This document shows positions 8,795-18,532 of a stretch of DNA of 64,000 nucleotides, piece by piece. The DNA lies in assembly GCF_019039055.1 (NCBI RefSeq), contig NZ_JAHOPB010000001.1, positions 1,488,001-1,552,000 of the forward strand, given 5' to 3'. Under the pieces are notes generated by a model. That model did not search any database. It was not told where the DNA came from and saw only the letters and a list, made by a program, of their open reading frames with translations. Position 1 is the first letter of the stretch. Each line of letters opens with the position of its first letter. Position numbers and translations under genes: made by a program. This DNA is from Reyranella humidisoli (GTDB lineage: Bacteria; Pseudomonadota; Alphaproteobacteria; Reyranellales; Reyranellaceae).

Positions 8795-9940
8795 TCAGAC
8801 GACGCGCTCGCCTTCGCGCCACACGGCGCGCACGACGGCGGCACCGTCGACGGTACGCACGCGCGCCAGATCGGCGCGACGTTCCGGCGCGATCTCGCCC
8901 CGGTCGCCCATCCCGACGGCGCGAGCGGGATTGAGCGAAGCGAGCTTCACGGCCTGCGGCAGCGAGATGCCGATGCCCGACGAAGGCAGCTTGAAGACAC
9001 TTTCCATCAGGCTCGCCGGCACATAGTCAGATGACAGGATGTCGACATGGCCGGCGCGCAGCAGGTCGATGGCGGCGATGTTGCCGGAATGCGAGCCGCC
9101 CAGCACGAGGTTGGGCGCGCCCATCAGCACGGCCAGGCCGGCATCGCGCGAAGCCCGGGCTGCCTCATGCGTGGTCGGGAACTCGGCGATGGTCATGCCG
9201 TTCGCAACGGCCTCCTGCACATGACCATGGGTCGCGTCGTCGTGACTGGCGATCGGCAGGGCGCGGGCCTGGGCGCGGCCGACGATCTCGCTGCGGTGCC
9301 TCACCGCGTTGCGATGGTGCAGCTCGGTGACGCGGGCCGAGAACTCCTCGAACTGCGCGTCGGTCATCGCATACTTGCCCTTGTAGTACTGCTTTAGCTT
9401 CTCGGGATCGAGGAACTGGCGCTGGCCGGGCGTGTGGTCGTTGATCGACACCAGGCCGACCAGCGGCAGGTCGATCCACTTGTCGACGGCCTCGACCGCG
9501 TCGTCCGCCGTGATCTCGCAGCGCAGGTGGATCCGGTGTTCCGCGCGCGTCATGCGCCGGTCGGTGACGGCGCACACCGCCTCGATCATGCGCTCGCGGT
9601 TCTGGACGCGGTCCGACTTGCCGTGGACGTCGCCCAGCGCCAGCGAATCGAACACCGTGGTGATGCCGGCGGCGCTGATCTGCGTGTCGTGCGCCATGAC
9701 GGCCGAGACGCTGGGCCATTTCACGCCGGGGCGCGGCGCGAAGTGCTTTTCCATGTTGTCGGTGTGCAACTCGACCAGGCCGGGCACGAGATAGTCGCCT
9801 TCGAGGTCTATTGCGCCTGCCGCGCAGGAACGGTCCTGGGCGATCTCGACGATGCGGCCTTCGCGCACGATGACGGTGCCGTCGAACTCCGCATCGGCGG
9901 TGACGACGCGGGCGTTAGTCAGGATGGTCTCGACGCTCAT
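8795..9940 (-). CDS. phnM: Ribose 1-methylphosphonate 5-triphosphate diphosphatase PhnM
   Basis: A 381-residue amidohydrolase-fold enzyme that removes pyrophosphate from alkylphosphonate ribose 5-triphosphate ahead of C-P cleavage. Metal-binding segments are ELHTDNMEKH near residue 57, the histidine-rich IASHDDATHGH and the late ILSSDYVPASL. Length and motifs match PhnM. Its start overlaps the phnL stop by 4 bases (9937-9940). Confidence 0.93.
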   Translation of the reverse strand: MSVETILTNARVVTADAEFDGTVIVREGRIVEIAQDRSCAAGAIDLEGDYLVPGLVELHTDNMEKHFAPRPGVKWPSVSAVMAHDTQISAAGITTVFDSLALGDVHGKSDRVQNRERMIEAVCAVTDRRMTRAEHRIHLRCEITADDAVEAVDKWIDLPLVGLVSINDHTPGQRQFLDPEKLKQYYKGKYAMTDAQFEEFSARVTELHHRNAVRHRSEIVGRAQARALPIASHDDATHGHVQEAVANGMTIAEFPTTHEAARASRDAGLAVLMGAPNLVLGGSHSGNIAAIDLLRAGHVDILSSDYVPASLMESVFKLPSSGIGISLPQAVKLASLNPARAVGMGDRGEIAPERRADLARVRTVDGAAVVRAVWREGERVV

Positions 9941-10656
9941 GGGGAAACTCCGGCCGGTTGGGCAGGGGGGAGGACTTCATGGACGCGGGTCGCCACCGCG
10001 TCGCGCACGTCGGTGTCGTGGAAGATGCCGACGACGGCAGCGCCGGCATCGCGGCGCTGGCGGATGAGCTCGACCACACCGTCGCGATTGGCGGCATCGA
10101 GCGAGGCCGTGGGCTCGTCGAGCAGCAGGATCGGGTAGTCGACGATCAGCGAGCGCGCGATGTTCACCCTCTGCTGCTCGCCGCCGGAGAAGGTCGCCGG
10201 CGGAAGCGACCACAGCCGTGCGGGAATGCCGAGCATGCCCAGCAGGAACTCCGCGCGTCGCTGCGCCTCGTCGGCGTCGGTGCCGCGTCGCAGCAGCGGC
10301 TCCGCCACGACATCCACGGCAGACACGCGCGGGATCACGCGCAGGAACTGGCTGACGAAGCCCATCGTGCGGTGACGCACGTCGAGGACGGTGCGCGGCT
10401 CGGCGCCGACCAGCTCGGTCCAGGCCTCGTCCTGGCGCACGCGGATCGAGCCGCCGTCGGCGCGATAGTTGCCGTAGAGCGAGCGAAGCAGGGTGCTCTT
10501 GCCGGCGCCGGACGGGCCGACCAGCGCGAGACATTCGCCGGGCGAGACGGACAGCGCCACGTCCCGCAGCACGGGAAGCGAGAGACCGCCCTGAGCGTGT
10601 ACGATGAACGACTTGGTGAGGCCGCAGACACGGAGGGCGGGCTGGGAGGAGGTCAT
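9937..10656 (-). CDS. phnL: C-P lyase complex ATP-binding protein PhnL
   Basis: A 239-residue ABC-type ATPase with Walker A GPSGAGKST (K53), the signature FSGGEQQR and Walker B ILLLDEPTASLD. PhnL has no membrane partner; it works with PhnG, PhnH and PhnI in making ribose 1-phosphonate from ATP and phosphonate. ATG 10656 comes 4 bases after the phnK stop. Confidence 0.92.
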   Translation of the reverse strand: MTSSQPALRVCGLTKSFIVHAQGGLSLPVLRDVALSVSPGECLALVGPSGAGKSTLLRSLYGNYRADGGSIRVRQDEAWTELVGAEPRTVLDVRHRTMGFVSQFLRVIPRVSAVDVVAEPLLRRGTDADEAQRRAEFLLGMLGIPARLWSLPPATFSGGEQQRVNIARSLIVDYPILLLDEPTASLDAANRDGVVELIRQRRDAGAAVVGIFHDTDVRDAVATRVHEVLPPAQPAGVSP

Positions 10657-10660
10657 GCGC

Positions 10661-11434
10661 TCACACCGGCAGGATCGAGGCGACGAGCATTTGCGTGTAG
10701 GCGTGCTGCGGATCGTCGAGCACCTGGTCGGTCAGACCCTGTTCGACGACCGTGCCTCCCTGCATCACCATCAGCCGGTGCGTCAGCAGCCGCGCGACAC
10801 CGAGATCGTGGGTCACCAGCACGGCCGATAAGTGAAGACCTCCGACGAGCCCGCGCAACAGGTCGAGGATGCGGGCCTGCACGGAGACGTCGAGCCCGCC
10901 GGTCGGCTCGTCCATGAAGACCAGCCGCGGCTTGCTGACGAGGTTGCGGGCGATCTGCAGGCGCTGGCGCATGCCGCCGGAATAGGTCGTCGGGCGGTCG
11001 TCGAGGCGGTCGGCATCGATCTCGACCCGTGCCATCCAGTCGATGGCCTCGCGGCGGATCTCGCCATAGTGGCGCGCGCCCACGGCCATCAGCCGCTCGC
11101 CGATGTTGGCGCCGGCGCTCACGCCCATGCGCAAGCCCTCGCGCGCGTCCTGGTTCACGAAGCCCCATTCGGTGCACGCGAGCAGGCGGCGGCGCGCCTC
11201 GGAGAGGCGGTGCACGTCGACGGTGCCGGCGGACTGCGTTTCGTAGGCGACGGAGCCGCCGTCGGGCAGGAGCCGGCCGGCCAGGCAATTGAGCAGCGTC
11301 GTCTTGCCGGAGCCCGATTCACCCACGATGCCCAGCACTTCGCCGGGCCACAGGTCGAAGCTCACGTCGCGGCAGGCGACGCGGCCGCCGAAACGCTTGG
11401 TGACGCCGCGAGCGGAGAGGAGCGGCGCGCTCAT
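10661..11434 (-). CDS. phnK: C-P lyase complex ATP-binding protein PhnK
   Basis: A 257-residue ABC-type ATPase that docks on the PhnGHIJ core. Walker A is GESGSGKTT (K44), the signature is YSGGMRQR, and Walker B is LVFMDEPTGGLD; the long DVHRLSEARRRLL insert resembles PhnK and oligopeptide-type ATPases. The ATG at 11434 overlaps the phnJ stop by 4 bases, which fixes the start; the longer open frame upstream reads through phnJ in another register. Confidence 0.92.
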   Translation of the reverse strand: MSAPLLSARGVTKRFGGRVACRDVSFDLWPGEVLGIVGESGSGKTTLLNCLAGRLLPDGGSVAYETQSAGTVDVHRLSEARRRLLACTEWGFVNQDAREGLRMGVSAGANIGERLMAVGARHYGEIRREAIDWMARVEIDADRLDDRPTTYSGGMRQRLQIARNLVSKPRLVFMDEPTGGLDVSVQARILDLLRGLVGGLHLSAVLVTHDLGVARLLTHRLMVMQGGTVVEQGLTDQVLDDPQHAYTQMLVASILPV

Positions 11435-12273
11435 CGCCGGCTCTCGCAATAATCGGTGTCGGAGCAGACGAACAGGCGCTTGCCGGCATCGTCGACGATC
11501 ATCTCGTCGAGGAAGCTTTCCCTGGAGCCGCAGAGTGCGCAGCACTCCGTCCAGGTCTCGATCTCGAAAGGATGGTCGTCGAAATCGAGGCTCTTCACCG
11601 GTGTGTACGGTGGCACGGCATAGATGCGCTTCTCGCGGCCGGCGCCGTAGAGCTGCAGCGCGGGGCTGCGGTCGAGCTTGGGATTGTCGAACTTCGGGAT
11701 CGGCGAAGGGCTCATGATGTAGCGCCCGTTCACCATCACCGGATAGTTGTAGGTCTTGGCGATGCGGCCGTGGCGGGCGATGCTTTCGTAGAGGCTCACC
11801 TGCATGACGCCGTACTCGGACAGCGCATGCAGCGTCCGCGTCTCGGTCTCACGCGGCTCGAGCATGCGCAGCGGCTCGGGGATCGGCACCTGGAAGACCA
11901 GGATCTGGCCGTCCGTCAGCGGCGTCTCGGGCACGCGATGCCGTGTCTGGATAACGGTCGCCTCTTGCGTGTGCGTGGTCGTGGCGACTTCGGCCACCTT
12001 GGCGAAGAAGCGGCGGATCGAGACGGCGTTGGTCGTGTCGTCGGCGCCCTGGTCGATCACCTTCAACGTGTCGTCACGCCCGATGATCGCTGCCGTCACC
12101 TGGATGCCGCCGGTGCCCCAACCATAGGGCAGCGGCATCTCGCGGCCACCGAAGGGAACCTGATAGCCCGGCACCGCCACGGCCTTCAGGATGGCGCGGC
12201 GGATCATCCGCTTGGTCTGCTCGTCGAGATAGGCGTAGTTGTAGGCGGTATCCTGGATGTTGCTGTCAGGCAT
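11431..12273 (-). CDS. phnJ: Carbon-phosphorus lyase PhnJ (radical SAM-type core)
   Basis: A 280-residue enzyme that breaks the C-P bond of ribose 1-phosphonate 5-phosphate using SAM and a 4Fe-4S cluster. The cluster ligands fit C245, C248 and C270 (C-x2-C-x21-C), and C276 in the CSDTDYC tail matches the thiyl-radical cysteine of E. coli PhnJ. G36 in the PGYQVPFGG segment matches the glycyl position known there. All key residues are present, so C-P lyase activity is expected. Gaps to phnI (3 bases) and phnK (overlap) show one transcription unit. Confidence 0.96.
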   Translation of the reverse strand: MPDSNIQDTAYNYAYLDEQTKRMIRRAILKAVAVPGYQVPFGGREMPLPYGWGTGGIQVTAAIIGRDDTLKVIDQGADDTTNAVSIRRFFAKVAEVATTTHTQEATVIQTRHRVPETPLTDGQILVFQVPIPEPLRMLEPRETETRTLHALSEYGVMQVSLYESIARHGRIAKTYNYPVMVNGRYIMSPSPIPKFDNPKLDRSPALQLYGAGREKRIYAVPPYTPVKSLDFDDHPFEIETWTECCALCGSRESFLDEMIVDDAGKRLFVCSDTDYCESRR

Positions 12274-12276
12274 GGG

Positions 12277-13380
12277 TCACTCCGCCGCCTGGCTGAGGGC
12301 CGCCTGCTCGCGGCGCTTCTCGACCTCGGCGCGCAAGGCCCGCACCACCACCAGCTCGGACTGGAAATCGACGTAGTGCGGCAGCTTGAGGTGCTGGACG
12401 AAGCCCGAGCCCTCGACATTGTCGCTGTGCGCCAGCACGAACTCCTCGTCCTGGGCGGGCGACGTCGCGGCCTCCCCCAGCTCGTCGGCGCGCAGCGCGC
12501 GGTCCACCAGGGCCATGGCCATCGCCTTGCGCTCGGCATGGCCGAACGCCAGGCCATAGCCGCGCGTGAACTGAGGCGGCACGTCGTGCGAGCCGGCAAA
12601 CTGGTTGACCATGTCGCACTCGGTCACCTCGATCTCGCCGATCTCGATGGCGAAGCCCAGCTCCTCCGGCACGAAGGACACGGGCACGAGGCCGTAGCGG
12701 ATCTCGCCGACGAAGGGATGGTTGTTGCCGTAGCCACGCTGCGTCGAATAGCCGAGGGCCAGCAGGAAGCCTTCGTCGCCACGCGCCAAGTTCTGCAGGC
12801 GCAGCGGTCGGTTGGCGGGCAGCACCAGCGGCTGGCGCGTCAGGTCATTTGTCTCACCCTCCACCGAGGTGGGTGGCGGTTCGAGCAGGCCGTCGCGCTG
12901 CAGGATGTCGCCCACGCGCGGCAGGCTGTCGGTGGTGTCGGCGGGCGCCGTGGCCGCGGTCGGGCGCTCGCCCGACGCCGTCAGCGCGAAGTCGAGCAGC
13001 CGGTGGGTGTAGTCGTAGGTCGGGCCCAGCACCTGGCCGCCCGGCACGTCCTTGAAGGTCGAGGAGATGCGGCGCTCCGCCACCATGCGGCTGGTGTCGA
13101 GGGGCTCCGACGCGCCAAAGCGCGGCAGGGTCGTGCGATAGGCGCGGAGCAGGAAGATCGCTTCGATGAGATCACCGCGCGCCTGCTTGATTGCGAGGGC
13201 CGCCAGGCTGCGGTCGTAGCAGGAGCCCTCGGTCATCACGCGATCGACGGCGAGGCCCAGCTGCTGATCGATCTGCTCCAGCGAAAGCTCGCAGACGTTG
13301 CGGTCGCCGCGGCGCTTGTCGGCTAGGAGATCCAGCGAATGGGCGATGGCGGTTTCGCCGCCCTTGACTGCGACATACAC
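12277..13380 (-). CDS. phnI: C-P lyase core protein PhnI
   Basis: A 367-residue core subunit that, with PhnGHL, exchanges the adenine of ATP for phosphonate. The N-terminus MYVAVKGGE and the segments SLEQIDQQL, MTEGSCYDRSLAALA and ARGDLIEAIFLLRAYRTT are typical of PhnI. It starts with GTG at 13380, two bases past the phnH stop. Confidence 0.95.
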   Translation of the reverse strand: MYVAVKGGETAIAHSLDLLADKRRGDRNVCELSLEQIDQQLGLAVDRVMTEGSCYDRSLAALAIKQARGDLIEAIFLLRAYRTTLPRFGASEPLDTSRMVAERRISSTFKDVPGGQVLGPTYDYTHRLLDFALTASGERPTAATAPADTTDSLPRVGDILQRDGLLEPPPTSVEGETNDLTRQPLVLPANRPLRLQNLARGDEGFLLALGYSTQRGYGNNHPFVGEIRYGLVPVSFVPEELGFAIEIGEIEVTECDMVNQFAGSHDVPPQFTRGYGLAFGHAERKAMAMALVDRALRADELGEAATSPAQDEEFVLAHSDNVEGSGFVQHLKLPHYVDFQSELVVVRALRAEVEKRREQAALSQAAE

Positions 13381-13382
13381 GG

Positions 13383-13970
13383 TCAGGCCTCCACGGCGAC
13401 GCTGCGCGGCAGCGAGACAAGTCGGGAACCCGAGGCGAAGACGAGGTCGACGCCGCAGGGGAAGAGCGCGTGGTTGGCGGCCCAGGCCGGCCAGAAGCGG
13501 GAGCCGAGCCCGGCGATGGCGACGCGTGTCTCGCCGTCGATGCCGGGGCCGCGCCAGGTGCAGCTCGGACCGTCCTCGAGCGACGGCACTTCGATCACCA
13601 GCGTGGCGGCGCGGTCGGGATAGGTGTCGGTGCCAATGGCGAAGCCGGCAAAGGGATCGCCGCCACCGCCGATGATCACGGCGAAGGTCGCGGCTTCGCG
13701 CGCATGGACAATGGGGGAACCGGCATGGAAGCGCAGGAAGTCGCGGACTTCCTGCTTGTCGAGACCTGCCTCGAGCCAGAGCGGCGTCTCGCGGTCGGCG
13801 AAGGTCAGCAGGAAGGCCACGGTTGCGGGACTGAGTGTGCCCGGACCGGTGGGCGCGTCGCGCAGTTCGACGATGCGGCCGGGATGGGAAAATGCATCAA
13901 GCACGCTGCGGAACAGGCGCTGCGCGTCGTGCGGCGGATCGGCGAGGCCCGGTGCGAGCAGGCTGGTCAC
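13383..13970 (-). CDS. phnH: C-P lyase core protein PhnH
   Basis: A 195-residue subunit of the PhnGHIJ complex with no catalytic motif of its own. The RLFRSVLDAFSHPGRI opening and the RGPGIDG segment are typical. GTG at 13970 overlaps the phnG stop by 4 bases (GTGA), so translation is coupled. Confidence 0.93.
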   Translation of the reverse strand: MTSLLAPGLADPPHDAQRLFRSVLDAFSHPGRIVELRDAPTGPGTLSPATVAFLLTFADRETPLWLEAGLDKQEVRDFLRFHAGSPIVHAREAATFAVIIGGGGDPFAGFAIGTDTYPDRAATLVIEVPSLEDGPSCTWRGPGIDGETRVAIAGLGSRFWPAWAANHALFPCGVDLVFASGSRLVSLPRSVAVEA

Positions 13971-14425
13971 GTGCCGGCCTCGCGGGCGACGGTGAAGAAG
14001 TCGACCTTGGTGGCGGCGGCGCGCGCGGCGATCAGGCGGTGTCGGGCCTCGGCTTCACGTGCAAGCGGCGCCACGAGTTCGGCTTCGAGTCGTTCTGTCC
14101 AGTCGGCCCGCTGACCCAGCGCATCGATCGCGGCGACGGTCTCGGCGTGGCGGGTATCACGGCCGCCGACATAGCCGAAACCCATCTCGCCACCGTCGAG
14201 GCGCACCGCGGCGCGAGTGACCGTCATTTCACCGGTGCAGAAGGGCGCGCCGGTGCCGGAGATGCGGCCCTGCACCATGACCAGCCCGATCTCGGGGCGG
14301 CGCAGGACGACATAGGAGGGAGTGGCCCCAAGCGCCTGCCACAGGGCTTGCAGCCTTGTGCTTGGTGCTTTCGCGAGGACGGAAAGCCATCGGCGGCGAC
14401 GCTCGATTGACGGGTTGGGAGACAT
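13967..14425 (-). CDS. phnG: C-P lyase core protein PhnG
   Basis: A 152-residue subunit of the C-P lyase core, first gene of the minus-strand phn operon. The family pattern is seen in RRRRWLSVLAKA near the start and in GEMTVTRAAVRL and GYVGGRDTRHAE. I use ATG 14425, which has an AAGAG stretch before it; a further ATG at 14452 adds nine residues. The operon runs away from pstS, and the 258-base gap between them holds the Pho box at 14594-14622. Confidence 0.9.
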   Translation of the reverse strand: MSPNPSIERRRRWLSVLAKAPSTRLQALWQALGATPSYVVLRRPEIGLVMVQGRISGTGAPFCTGEMTVTRAAVRLDGGEMGFGYVGGRDTRHAETVAAIDALGQRADWTERLEAELVAPLAREAEARHRLIAARAAATKVDFFTVAREAGT

Positions 14426-14593
14426 GGGGCGCTCTTGAAAGAGGCGCACCATCCAAGCGTCCCGTTACCGTTCCGAGGGAGCGACGTTAAGTTCCCATGA
14501 CACTCGGCCCGTTGTTCCCGCCTGGGGTCAACTCATTGATCCAGAACAATTCCTTACGTCGATTCGGGGTCCATCCTCAGCCAGCAGTCCTCT

Positions 14594-14622
14594 TTGTCAT
14601 CGAAGTGTAATATATTCGTCAT
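14594..14622 (+). promoter_or_regulatory. Pho box array (three half sites) upstream of pstS
   Basis: Direct repeats TTGTCAT (14594-14600), GTGTAAT (14605-14611) and TCGTCAT (14616-14622) stand at an exact 11-bp period with AT-rich 4-bp spacers, as in known PhoB sites. A weak -10 candidate TATGGC follows at 14635. The site is 62 bases before the pstS start and 169 bases from phnG, so it may also affect the divergent phn operon. Confidence 0.75.
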
Positions 14623-14683
14623 AGTAGAGAGACGTATGGCTCCTAGATGACGGGCGCTTCGAAATTCAACGAAGGAGAACCCC

Positions 14684-15727
14684 GTGAACCTTACCAAGAT
14701 CGTCCTCGCGACAGCCCTCGCGCTGTCCCCGGCCGCGGCCTACGCCATCGACATTTCCGGCGCCGGCGCGACCTTCCCCTACCCGATCTATGCCAAGTGG
14801 GCCGATACCTACAAGAAGGAGACCGGCAACGGTCTCAACTACCAGTCGATCGGCTCGGGCGGCGGCATCAAGCAGATCAAGGCCAAGACCGTGACGTTCG
14901 GCGCCACCGATGCGCCGCTCACGGGCAAGGACCTCGAAGAGTCGGGTCTCGTGCAGTTCCCGATGGTGATGGGTTCCGTGACGCCCGTCGTCAATCTCGA
15001 AGGCATCAAGCCCGGCGAACTGACGCTCGACGGGCCGACGCTGGCCCAGATCTACCTCGGCCAGATCAAGAGCTGGGACGATGCGGCGATCGCCAAGCTC
15101 AATCCCAACGTCAAGCTGCCGAAGCAGGCCATCGTGCCGGTGCGTCGCTCGGACGGATCGGGCACGACCTACAACTTCGCCTACTACCTGGCCGAGGTGA
15201 GCCCGGACTGGAAGACGAAGGTCGGCGTCAGCACGGCACTGCAGTGGCCGGTGGGCATCGGCGCCAAGGGCAATGAAGGCGTCGCCGGCAACGTGGCGCA
15301 GACCAAGGGCTCGATCGGCTATGTCGAGTACGCCTACGCCAAAGAAAACAAGATGACCTTCACCAAGATGATCAACAAGGCGGGCAAGGCGGTCGCTCCG
15401 GGCTCGGACACGGTGCAGGCCGCCGCGGCGAGCGCCGACTGGAACTCCAAGCCGGGCTTCGGCGTGATCCTGGCCAACCAGCCCGGCGACAAGTCCTGGC
15501 CGATGGCGGCCGCGACCTGGATCCTGATGTACAAGAAGCCGGAGAAGATGGCGGAGTCGGCCGAGGCGCTGAAGTTCTTCGCCTGGGCCTACACCAAGGG
15601 CGACGCCATGGCGGACTCGCTCGACTACGTGCCGATGCCCCAGAACGTCGTCAACGACATCATGAAGATGTGGGCGGCGGAAATCAAAGACGCCAGCGGC
15701 AAGCCGCTGTACTCGCCGACGAACTAG
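14684..15727 (+). CDS. pstS: Phosphate ABC transporter periplasmic binding protein PstS
   Basis: A 347-residue phosphate-binding protein with a signal peptide ending AYA before I22. The mature start [16 protein letters not shown], the [10 protein letters not shown] segment and [12 protein letters not shown] are the classic phosphate-contacting parts of PstS. It begins with GTG 14684 after a strong AAGGAGA site. It lies directly behind a Pho box and ahead of a hairpin that separates it from pstC, which favours high PstS output. Confidence 0.96.
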   Translation: MNLTKIVLATALALSPAAAYAIDISGAGATFPYPIYAKWADTYKKETGNGLNYQSIGSGGGIKQIKAKTVTFGATDAPLTGKDLEESGLVQFPMVMGSVTPVVNLEGIKPGELTLDGPTLAQIYLGQIKSWDDAAIAKLNPNVKLPKQAIVPVRRSDGSGTTYNFAYYLAEVSPDWKTKVGVSTALQWPVGIGAKGNEGVAGNVAQTKGSIGYVEYAYAKENKMTFTKMINKAGKAVAPGSDTVQAAAASADWNSKPGFGVILANQPGDKSWPMAAATWILMYKKPEKMAESAEALKFFAWAYTKGDAMADSLDYVPMPQNVVNDIMKMWAAEIKDASGKPLYSPTN

Positions 15728-15735
15728 ATGGTGAC

Positions 15736-15767
15736 GGGGCGGGTGGCGACACCCGCCCCTCTTTCTT
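15736..15767 (+). terminator. Intra-operon hairpin with T-rich tail between pstS and pstC
   Basis: A perfect 10-bp stem (GGGGCGGGTG at 15736-15745 with CACCCGCCCC at 15750-15759) closes a GCGA tetraloop and is followed by TCTTTCTT. It probably ends or stabilises most pstS transcripts while letting some through to pstCAB. Confidence 0.75.
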
Positions 15768-15776
15768 GGGGGGCTT

Positions 15777-16793
15777 ATGGCTTCGGGGGAGCGCGACGTG
15801 AGTGAGGTTGCATTGAAGGGCGCAAGCGCGCCGGCGGCGGCATCCGCCTCGCGGGCGGCGGTGCTCCGACGCCTGAGATTGACCGACACGATATTCCACG
15901 GGCTGACGCGCGGCGCTTCGCTGGCGGTGCTCGCCCTGCTGAGCGGCGTCATCATCGCCCTCGTCATCGGCGCGGCTCCGGCGCTCAGCACGTTCGGCTT
16001 CGGCTTCCTGTTCGACGAATCGTGGAACCCGGTGACCGAGCGGTTCGGCGCCCTGGCGCCGATTTTCGGTACCCTGGTCACGTCCTTCATCGCCATGCTG
16101 ATCGCGGTGCCGGTCGGCCTGATGGTCGCCTTCTTCCTGACCGAGCTCTGCCCCAAGGTGCTGCGCCGCCCGATCGGCATCGCCATCGAGCTGCTGGCCG
16201 GCATACCCAGCATCATCTACGGCATCTGGGGCCTGTTCGTCTTCGCGCCGTTCATGCAGGAGCACGTGCAGCCGCTGTTCATCAATACCTTCGCCAATGT
16301 GCCCGTCCTGTCGACGATCTTCGCGGGCCCGCCCTACGGCATCGGCATGTTCACCGCCGGGCTCATCCTGGCGATCATGGTGCTGCCCTTCGTGACCTCG
16401 ATCTCGCGCGACGTGTTCGACGCGGTGCCGCCGGTTCTCAAGGAAGCCGCCTACGGCGTCGGCTGCACGACCTGGGAAGTGTTCCGCTACGTCGTCCTGC
16501 CCTTCACGCGGGTCGGCGTCATCGGCGGCTTCATGCTGGGACTCGGTCGCGCGCTGGGCGAGACGATGGCTGTCACCTTCGTGATCGGCAACGCCCATCA
16601 CATCTCGGCCTCGTTGTTCGCGCCCGGCACGACGATCTCGGCCTCGATCGCCAACGAATTCACCGAGGCGGTGGGCGACCTCTACACATCGTCGCTGGTC
16701 GCGCTCGGCCTCATCCTCTTCTTCATCACCTTCTGTGTGTTGGCGATGGCGCGCTACATGCTGATGCGCCTGCAGCGGCAGGGAGGGAAGTAA
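15777..16793 (+). CDS. pstC: Phosphate ABC transporter permease PstC
   Basis: A 338-residue inner-membrane permease with six main helices and an EAA loop at [22 protein letters not shown]. The [17 protein letters not shown] and [17 protein letters not shown] stretches identify PstC. A GGGGGG tract precedes ATG 15777. It pairs with PstA, 4 bases downstream. Confidence 0.95.
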   Translation: MASGERDVSEVALKGASAPAAASASRAAVLRRLRLTDTIFHGLTRGASLAVLALLSGVIIALVIGAAPALSTFGFGFLFDESWNPVTERFGALAPIFGTLVTSFIAMLIAVPVGLMVAFFLTELCPKVLRRPIGIAIELLAGIPSIIYGIWGLFVFAPFMQEHVQPLFINTFANVPVLSTIFAGPPYGIGMFTAGLILAIMVLPFVTSISRDVFDAVPPVLKEAAYGVGCTTWEVFRYVVLPFTRVGVIGGFMLGLGRALGETMAVTFVIGNAHHISASLFAPGTTISASIANEFTEAVGDLYTSSLVALGLILFFITFCVLAMARYMLMRLQRQGGK

Positions 16794-16797
16794 GACA

Positions 16798-17670
16798 ATG
16801 GCTACTATTGCCTCCAAGACAGCCGCCCTGGACAGTCCGCTCTACGCGGGCCGCCGCCGCCGCAACGCCATCGCCAAGGGCCTGGCTTTCGCCGCCACGA
16901 TCTTCGGACTGGGCTGGCTGGTCCTGATCCTGGGCATTCTGGTCTACAAGGGCATCGGCGGTCTCTCGCTCGCCGTATTCACCGAAAACACGCCGCCTCC
17001 TGGGGCCGCGGGCGGTCTGCTCAATGCGATCATGGGCAGCATCGTGATGACCGTCCTGGGGGTGATAATCGGCACGCCGATCGGCGTCCTCGCCGGTACC
17101 TACCTCGCGGAGTACGGCCGTCACGACAAGCTCTCGAGCGTCGTGCGCTTCATCAACGACATCCTGCTCAGCGCGCCGTCGATCGTGATCGGCCTGTTCG
17201 TCTACGAGATCATGGTGGCGCCGATGGGTCACTTCTCGGGATGGGCCGGCGCCGTCGCCCTGGCGGTCATCGTGATCCCCGTCGTCGTCCGAACGACCGA
17301 GGACATGCTGACCCTGGTACCCGACACGCTGCGTGAGGCGGCTGCCTCGATCGGCCTGCCGCGCGCCCACATGATCGTCCGCATCGCCTATCGCGCGGCG
17401 CAGGCGGGCATCGTCACCGGCATCCTGCTGGCCATCGCCCGCATCAGCGGCGAGACGGCACCGCTGCTGTTCACCGCCCTGAACAACCAGTTCTTCAGCA
17501 TGAACATGAATGCGCCGATGCCCAGCCTGCCGGTGGTCATCTTCCAGTTCGCCCTTTCGCCCTACGCCGAATGGCAGAAGCTCGCCTGGACCGGCGCGCT
17601 CCTGATCACCGTCACCGTCCTGGGTCTCAGCATCCTGGCCCGTTCGCTCACCTCCGCGAGGAAATCCTGA
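16798..17670 (+). CDS. pstA: Phosphate ABC transporter permease PstA
   Basis: A 290-residue permease, partner of PstC. It shows the family segments [33 protein letters not shown] and the EAA loop [15 protein letters not shown], then [13 protein letters not shown]. Its stop shares one base with the pstB start (TGATG), so the pair is coupled. Confidence 0.95.
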   Translation: MATIASKTAALDSPLYAGRRRRNAIAKGLAFAATIFGLGWLVLILGILVYKGIGGLSLAVFTENTPPPGAAGGLLNAIMGSIVMTVLGVIIGTPIGVLAGTYLAEYGRHDKLSSVVRFINDILLSAPSIVIGLFVYEIMVAPMGHFSGWAGAVALAVIVIPVVVRTTEDMLTLVPDTLREAAASIGLPRAHMIVRIAYRAAQAGIVTGILLAIARISGETAPLLFTALNNQFFSMNMNAPMPSLPVVIFQFALSPYAEWQKLAWTGALLITVTVLGLSILARSLTSARKS

Positions 17671-18500
17671 TGTCCATGCAATCCACGGAAACGCCCAGCG
17701 TCGCCGTTCCTGTCGCGACGCACGCGAAGCTCGACGTCTCCAAGCTTACGTCCAAGATCTCGATCAAGAACCTCGAGTTTTTCTACGGCGACAGTCGGGC
17801 GCTCAAGGGCATCACCATGTCGCTCTACGCCAACAAGGCGACGGCGTTCATCGGGCCCTCGGGCTGCGGCAAGTCGACCCTGCTGCGCGTCCTGAACCGC
17901 ATGTACGACCTCTATCCCGGCCAGCGCGCCACCGGCGACGTGATGTTCGACGGCGACAACCTGCTGCGCGACGATCAGGACATCAACCTGCTGCGCGCGC
18001 GCATCGGCATGGTGTTCCAGAAGCCGACGCCGTTCCCGATGACGATCTACGAGAACATCGCCTTCGGCATCCGGCTCTACGAGAACTTGCCCAAGTCGGA
18101 ACTGGACGGCCGGGTCGAGCAGGCCCTGCGCCGCGGCGCGCTGTGGGACGAGGTCAAGGACAAGCTGGGCGCCAGCGGCCTCAGCCTGTCGGGGGGCCAG
18201 CAGCAGCGCCTCTGCATCGCCCGCACCGTGGCGGTGAAGCCCGAGGTCATCCTGTTCGACGAGCCGTGCTCGGCGCTCGATCCGATCTCGACGGCGAAGA
18301 TCGAGGAGCTGATCGACGAGCTGAAGAAGGACTACACGATCGTCATCGTCACCCACAACATGCAGCAGGCGGCGCGCGTCTCCGACTTCACCGCCTTCAT
18401 GTATCTCGGCGAGCTGGTCGAGTTCGGCGCGACGGCGACGCTCTTCACCACGCCCAGCGACAAGCGCACCCAGGCCTACATCACCGGCCGGTTCGGCTGA
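17670..18500 (+). CDS. pstB: Phosphate ABC transporter ATP-binding protein PstB
   Basis: A 276-residue ATPase with Walker [10 protein letters not shown] (K68), the PstB-specific [17 protein letters not shown] segment, signature [13 protein letters not shown] and Walker [17 protein letters not shown] 17670 follows a GAGGAAA site inside the pstA end. The N-terminal extension of about 30 residues before the ATPase fold is common in this group. Confidence 0.96.
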   Translation: MSMQSTETPSVAVPVATHAKLDVSKLTSKISIKNLEFFYGDSRALKGITMSLYANKATAFIGPSGCGKSTLLRVLNRMYDLYPGQRATGDVMFDGDNLLRDDQDINLLRARIGMVFQKPTPFPMTIYENIAFGIRLYENLPKSELDGRVEQALRRGALWDEVKDKLGASGLSLSGGQQQRLCIARTVAVKPEVILFDEPCSALDPISTAKIEELIDELKKDYTIVIVTHNMQQAARVSDFTAFMYLGELVEFGATATLFTTPSDKRTQAYITGRFG

Positions 18501-18532
18501 GCCGGCACGACGAAGAAAAGAAGGGACAGACC

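Noticed and set aside
14461..14503. Possible Pho box facing phnG on the minus strand (GTGTCAT then ACTTAAC at 11-bp period)
   Set aside because: Only one half site is good; the second matches poorly and no third unit follows, so it is within chance.
14666..16216. Long open frame antisense to pstS and pstC
   Set aside because: Opposes two certain genes and the pstS-pstC terminator; no motif.
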